This document shows, piece after piece, positions 33,843 to 35,827 of a stretch of 35,827 nt of DNA. The translations under genes were made by a program, and so were the position numbers. Origin of the DNA: Burkholderiales bacterium (GTDB lineage: Bacteria > Pseudomonadota > Gammaproteobacteria > Burkholderiales > Burkholderiaceae_C). The DNA is taken from assembly GCA_003963115.1 (NCBI GenBank), contig RXJQ01000039.1:1-35827 (forward strand). Reading direction: 5' to 3'. The notes beneath the pieces are model-generated. The model had not been told where the DNA came from, did not search any database, and saw only the letters and a list, made by a program, of their open reading frames with translations. Numbering within the stretch: position 1 is the first letter of the stretch; the number at the start of each line of letters is the position of its first letter.

Positions 33843-33858
33843 AACGGCCTTTTGGCCG
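33840..33858 (-). terminator. Intrinsic terminator facing the tRNA
   Basis: On the minus strand CGGCC-AAAA-GGCCG (33858-33845) is followed by five T (33844-33840). It would stop transcripts coming leftwards from the Sel1 region, where no minus-strand gene is seen, which suggests that a gene once lay there or that this is a rearrangement point. It lies immediately upstream of the integrase scar. Confidence 0.5.
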
Positions 33859-33963
33859 GAGACTGTGCTCGCCGGTCTGGGGCATATTCTTTGCATGACA
33901 TCGTCTTGACGCAGTGTTCTGTTATCAATTGCCAAGCATTCTATTAACTCGGAATTCGCTGAT

Positions 33964-35827
33964 ATGAAGCTGTATCTGACGCTGCTTGCTAGCGCCGTAC
34001 TCATTTGCGTTACGCCTAGCGGCTGCTGGGCATCGGGGAGTGGATCGGTCACTGCCGAGCGAGGTTTTTCCGTGACGCCTCAAGCCTTTGATCAGCAAGA
34101 CCGCGCATGCAGGAATAGAGCATTTCAATCTAAGAAGGCTCAGCAGACTCCAACCTACGTGATGTGCATGCAGCAGTTCGGGAACGTTGTACGAGGTGCT
34201 GATGGGCGGATTATTCCTCGCATGCAAACCAATGCAATGGGCAGCAATGCGCTGCCGTCTGGTAGCGATGCTGAGCAAATCGAGGCCGCATTGAACGCGC
34301 AGGCCCAGGCCAATTTACAAAAGGCAGCTCAAACCACAACGACGGCAGTACAAGCCCAAACGGTGACTGCGACTGTTGCCGCCGCCGCATCTATTGCCAG
34401 CGCATCGGAAGCGGCCAAGGAAGAGTCTTCGGTTGTGAGCAAAGCCAGAAAGGCGGCAGAAAGCGGTGACCCCCAGGCTCAGAACTACCTAGGATACCTT
34501 TATGACTCAGGCAAGGATGGCCTTCAGATCGATCATGCTCAAGCGGTGAGCTGGTATAGAAAGGCAGCGGAGAACGGCAATGCCGCTGGCCAGTTCAATC
34601 TGGCGCGTGCCTACCAACTGGGTGGCAATGGCTTAGACAAGGATGAGGTGCAAGCAGCCAGTTGGTATAAAAAAGCTGCGGAGAACGGGCATGCTGGTGC
34701 TCAGGCTCAACTTGGTCTCATGTACAAATCGGGTCGTGGGGGCATACCCAAGGATGACAGTCAGGCTGTCCGCTTGTGCCGCAAGTCAGCAGATAGCGAT
34801 GACGCTACGGGCCAAAGCTGCTTGGCTACCATGTACGAATCTGGCCGTGGTGGCTTGCCAAAGGATAGCGTCCAGGCTGCACGTTGGTACCGAAAGGCAT
34901 CAGACCATGGTTATGCATGGGCTCAAGCTAGGTTAGGGTACATGTATGAGACAGGTGATGGCGGCTTACCCAAGGACGCCGTTCAGGCAATGAATTGGTA
35001 CCGAAAGTCTGCGGAAGGCGGCGATGCCACTGGGCAGATCAATCTCGGGCTCATGTATGAATCAGGCCGGGGTGGCTTACCCCAGGATGACGTACAAGCT
35101 GTGAGCTGGTACAGAAAGGCTGCGGAGAGTGGTGATGACGTAGCTCAGGTCAACCTCTCGACCATGTATGAATACGGAAAGGGTGTGCCGAAAGATCCCG
35201 TGCAGGCTTTTGCTTGGAGTGAAAAATCTGCGCTTCAAGGCAATGTAAGAGCGGAAGGCAATTTGGCACGCATGTATGCATCGGGCAGTGGTACGACGGC
35301 AGACGTGATGCAGGCCATCACATGGGCCAAGAAGGCAGCAGACCAGGGCGATGCAACAGGACAAGCTGTCATGGGTGCAGCGTATGAAGACGGCGTGGAT
35401 AAGTCTGGTCATGGTTTGCAGAAGGACCTACCTGAAGCAATCCGCTGGTATCGTAAGGCTGCTAATCAAGGATCGGAGTTCGCGAAACAGAGGCTTGTCG
35501 CGCTGAACCAATCTGACGGCACAACACAAAGTCGCGTATCAACAGGCCCTGTCAGTTTGCCTGGCAAAGGTGGCGTGCCCGACGACAAGCTGCTGACCGC
35601 GCTATTCAGGGCTTCGATGAGCCGCCAGAAGGAGGCTACCTATAACCAGACGATGGCGGGCCTCATGAAATTCAATGTGCGGGCTACTGGTTTTGTCAGC
35701 AAACTGTTTGATGCAGTTTCCGCAAATATCGCATTGAGGTTGCCCTTGATTGCCGGAGTTCTTAACTCATCGATTACGCGGCCTTCTTGTGCTGTGCCGC
35801 GTGCCAGCGTTGCTCGTACTGCATCGG
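33964..35827 (+). CDS. Exported Sel1-repeat protein, open at window end and probably interrupted by an insertion sequence
   Basis: An open frame of 621 codons from ATG 33964 to the window end without a stop. Residues 1-24 are a signal peptide (MKLYLTLLASAVLICV, likely cleavage after CWA). Residues about 60-155 are Ala/Gln/Thr-rich linker. Residues about 160-510 carry nine or ten Sel1/TPR-like repeats of 36-37 residues (such as MYESGRGGLPKD, then VQAARWYRKA), a helical solenoid for protein contacts. Sequence after about 590 seems to come from an IS3-type element, so the true C-terminus is lost or altered. The DNA is visibly more A/T-rich than the rest of the window. Ribosome site weak. Sel1 proteins act in signalling and in host or partner interaction; the role here is unknown. 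Confidence 0.85.
   Translation, partial: MKLYLTLLASAVLICVTPSGCWASGSGSVTAERGFSVTPQAFDQQDRACRNRAFQSKKAQQTPTYVMCMQQFGNVVRGADGRIIPRMQTNAMGSNALPSGSDAEQIEAALNAQAQANLQKAAQTTTTAVQAQTVTATVAAAASIASASEAAKEESSVVSKARKAAESGDPQAQNYLGYLYDSGKDGLQIDHAQAVSWYRKAAENGNAAGQFNLARAYQLGGNGLDKDEVQAASWYKKAAENGHAGAQAQLGLMYKSGRGGIPKDDSQAVRLCRKSADSDDATGQSCLATMYESGRGGLPKDSVQAARWYRKASDHGYAWAQARLGYMYETGDGGLPKDAVQAMNWYRKSAEGGDATGQINLGLMYESGRGGLPQDDVQAVSWYRKAAESGDDVAQVNLSTMYEYGKGVPKDPVQAFAWSEKSALQGNVRAEGNLARMYASGSGTTADVMQAITWAKKAADQGDATGQAVMGAAYEDGVDKSGHGLQKDLPEAIRWYRKAANQGSEFAKQRLVALNQSDGTTQSRVSTGPVSLPGKGGVPDDKLLTALFRASMSRQKEATYNQTMAGLMKFNVRATGFVSKLFDAVSANIALRLPLIAGVLNSSITRPSCAVPRASVARTAS
35735..35827 (-). mobile_element. End of an IS3-family insertion sequence (cut by window edge)
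   Basis: TGAGGTTGCCC at 35735 begins with TG, as IS3-family ends do, and lies 39 bases from the stop of a transposase-like frame on the minus strand. That distance is usual for the orfB end of IS3 elements. It falls inside the Sel1 open frame, so it would have inserted into that gene. Exact end and family are inferred. Confidence 0.5.
35774..35827 (-). CDS. IS3-family transposase (OrfB), C-terminal fragment
   Basis: Seventeen codons ending at TAA (35776-35774) encode PMQYEQRWHAAQHKKAA. This matches the usual tail of IS3-family OrfB integrase-like transposases (SPMQ(Y/F)E motif followed by a basic end). The catalytic DDE domain lies beyond the window. The recognition is from a short but characteristic peptide, so the confidence is moderate. 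Confidence 0.6.
   Translation of the reverse strand, partial: PMQYEQRWHAAQHKKAA

Noticed and set aside
33711..33947. A 78-codon plus-strand frame after the tRNA
   Set aside because: It lies opposite the integrase remnant and crosses a terminator; there is no ribosome site or recognisable domain.

Overview
The window is high-GC chromosomal DNA of a betaproteobacterium, most likely a member of the Burkholderiales (Comamonadaceae/Sphaerotilaceae-like). The basis is gene content and protein character: an hrcA/nadK/recN/rapZ housekeeping block, Liv-type ABC transporters next to acyl-CoA metabolism, and a TetR-RND-TolC efflux operon. No rRNA genes or CRISPR arrays were seen. Both window edges cut into insertion sequences: the start of an IS5-type transposase on the left and the end of an IS3-type transposase on the right.

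Left part (1-8395, minus strand): an IS5-like end with a CTAG target site; a 72-residue polyproline/cysteine protein; a DUF4156-like lipoprotein with its own terminator; then a five-gene efflux operon read leftwards as tetR, membrane fusion protein, RND pump, an isoaspartyl-methyltransferase-like protein and tolC, closed by a strong terminator. A sigma70-like promoter at 8366-8395 overlaps a palindrome at 8346-8367 over the predicted start site, which fits TetR autorepression of the whole operon.

Middle part (8496-26831, mostly plus strand): a catabolic region for carboxylic acids that are activated to CoA esters. It holds a FadM-like thioesterase, an acyl-CoA ligase with a TATGAT promoter and a repeated AGGGT site, and a five-gene Liv-type ABC importer. 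A small membrane protein (minus strand) and a lipoprotein with a glycosidase-like barrel interrupt it. It then continues with a two-domain enoyl-CoA hydratase/3-hydroxyacyl-CoA dehydrogenase, a second crotonase, a DmdC-type acyl-CoA dehydrogenase, a Dabb protein, two short-chain dehydrogenases, a PaaI-like thioesterase and a zinc-free medium-chain reductase. Together they could import an acid, activate it and oxidise it, but no thiolase is present.

Right part (26853-33690): conserved core genes nadK-recN-rapZ (minus, translationally coupled), divergent hrcA with a promoter so close to its ATG that the message may be nearly leaderless, a metallo-beta-lactamase-fold lipoprotein followed by a LysR regulator, and a CAU-anticodon tRNA whose acceptor stem points to tRNA-Ile2.

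From 33691 on the DNA changes: a tyrosine-recombinase C-terminal scar directly beside the tRNA, a terminator, and a large, more A/T-rich Sel1-repeat gene that stays open to the window end and appears to be interrupted by the IS3-type element. This looks like the edge of an island integrated at the tRNA. It is the most accessory part of the window. I found no clear multi-gene defence system.
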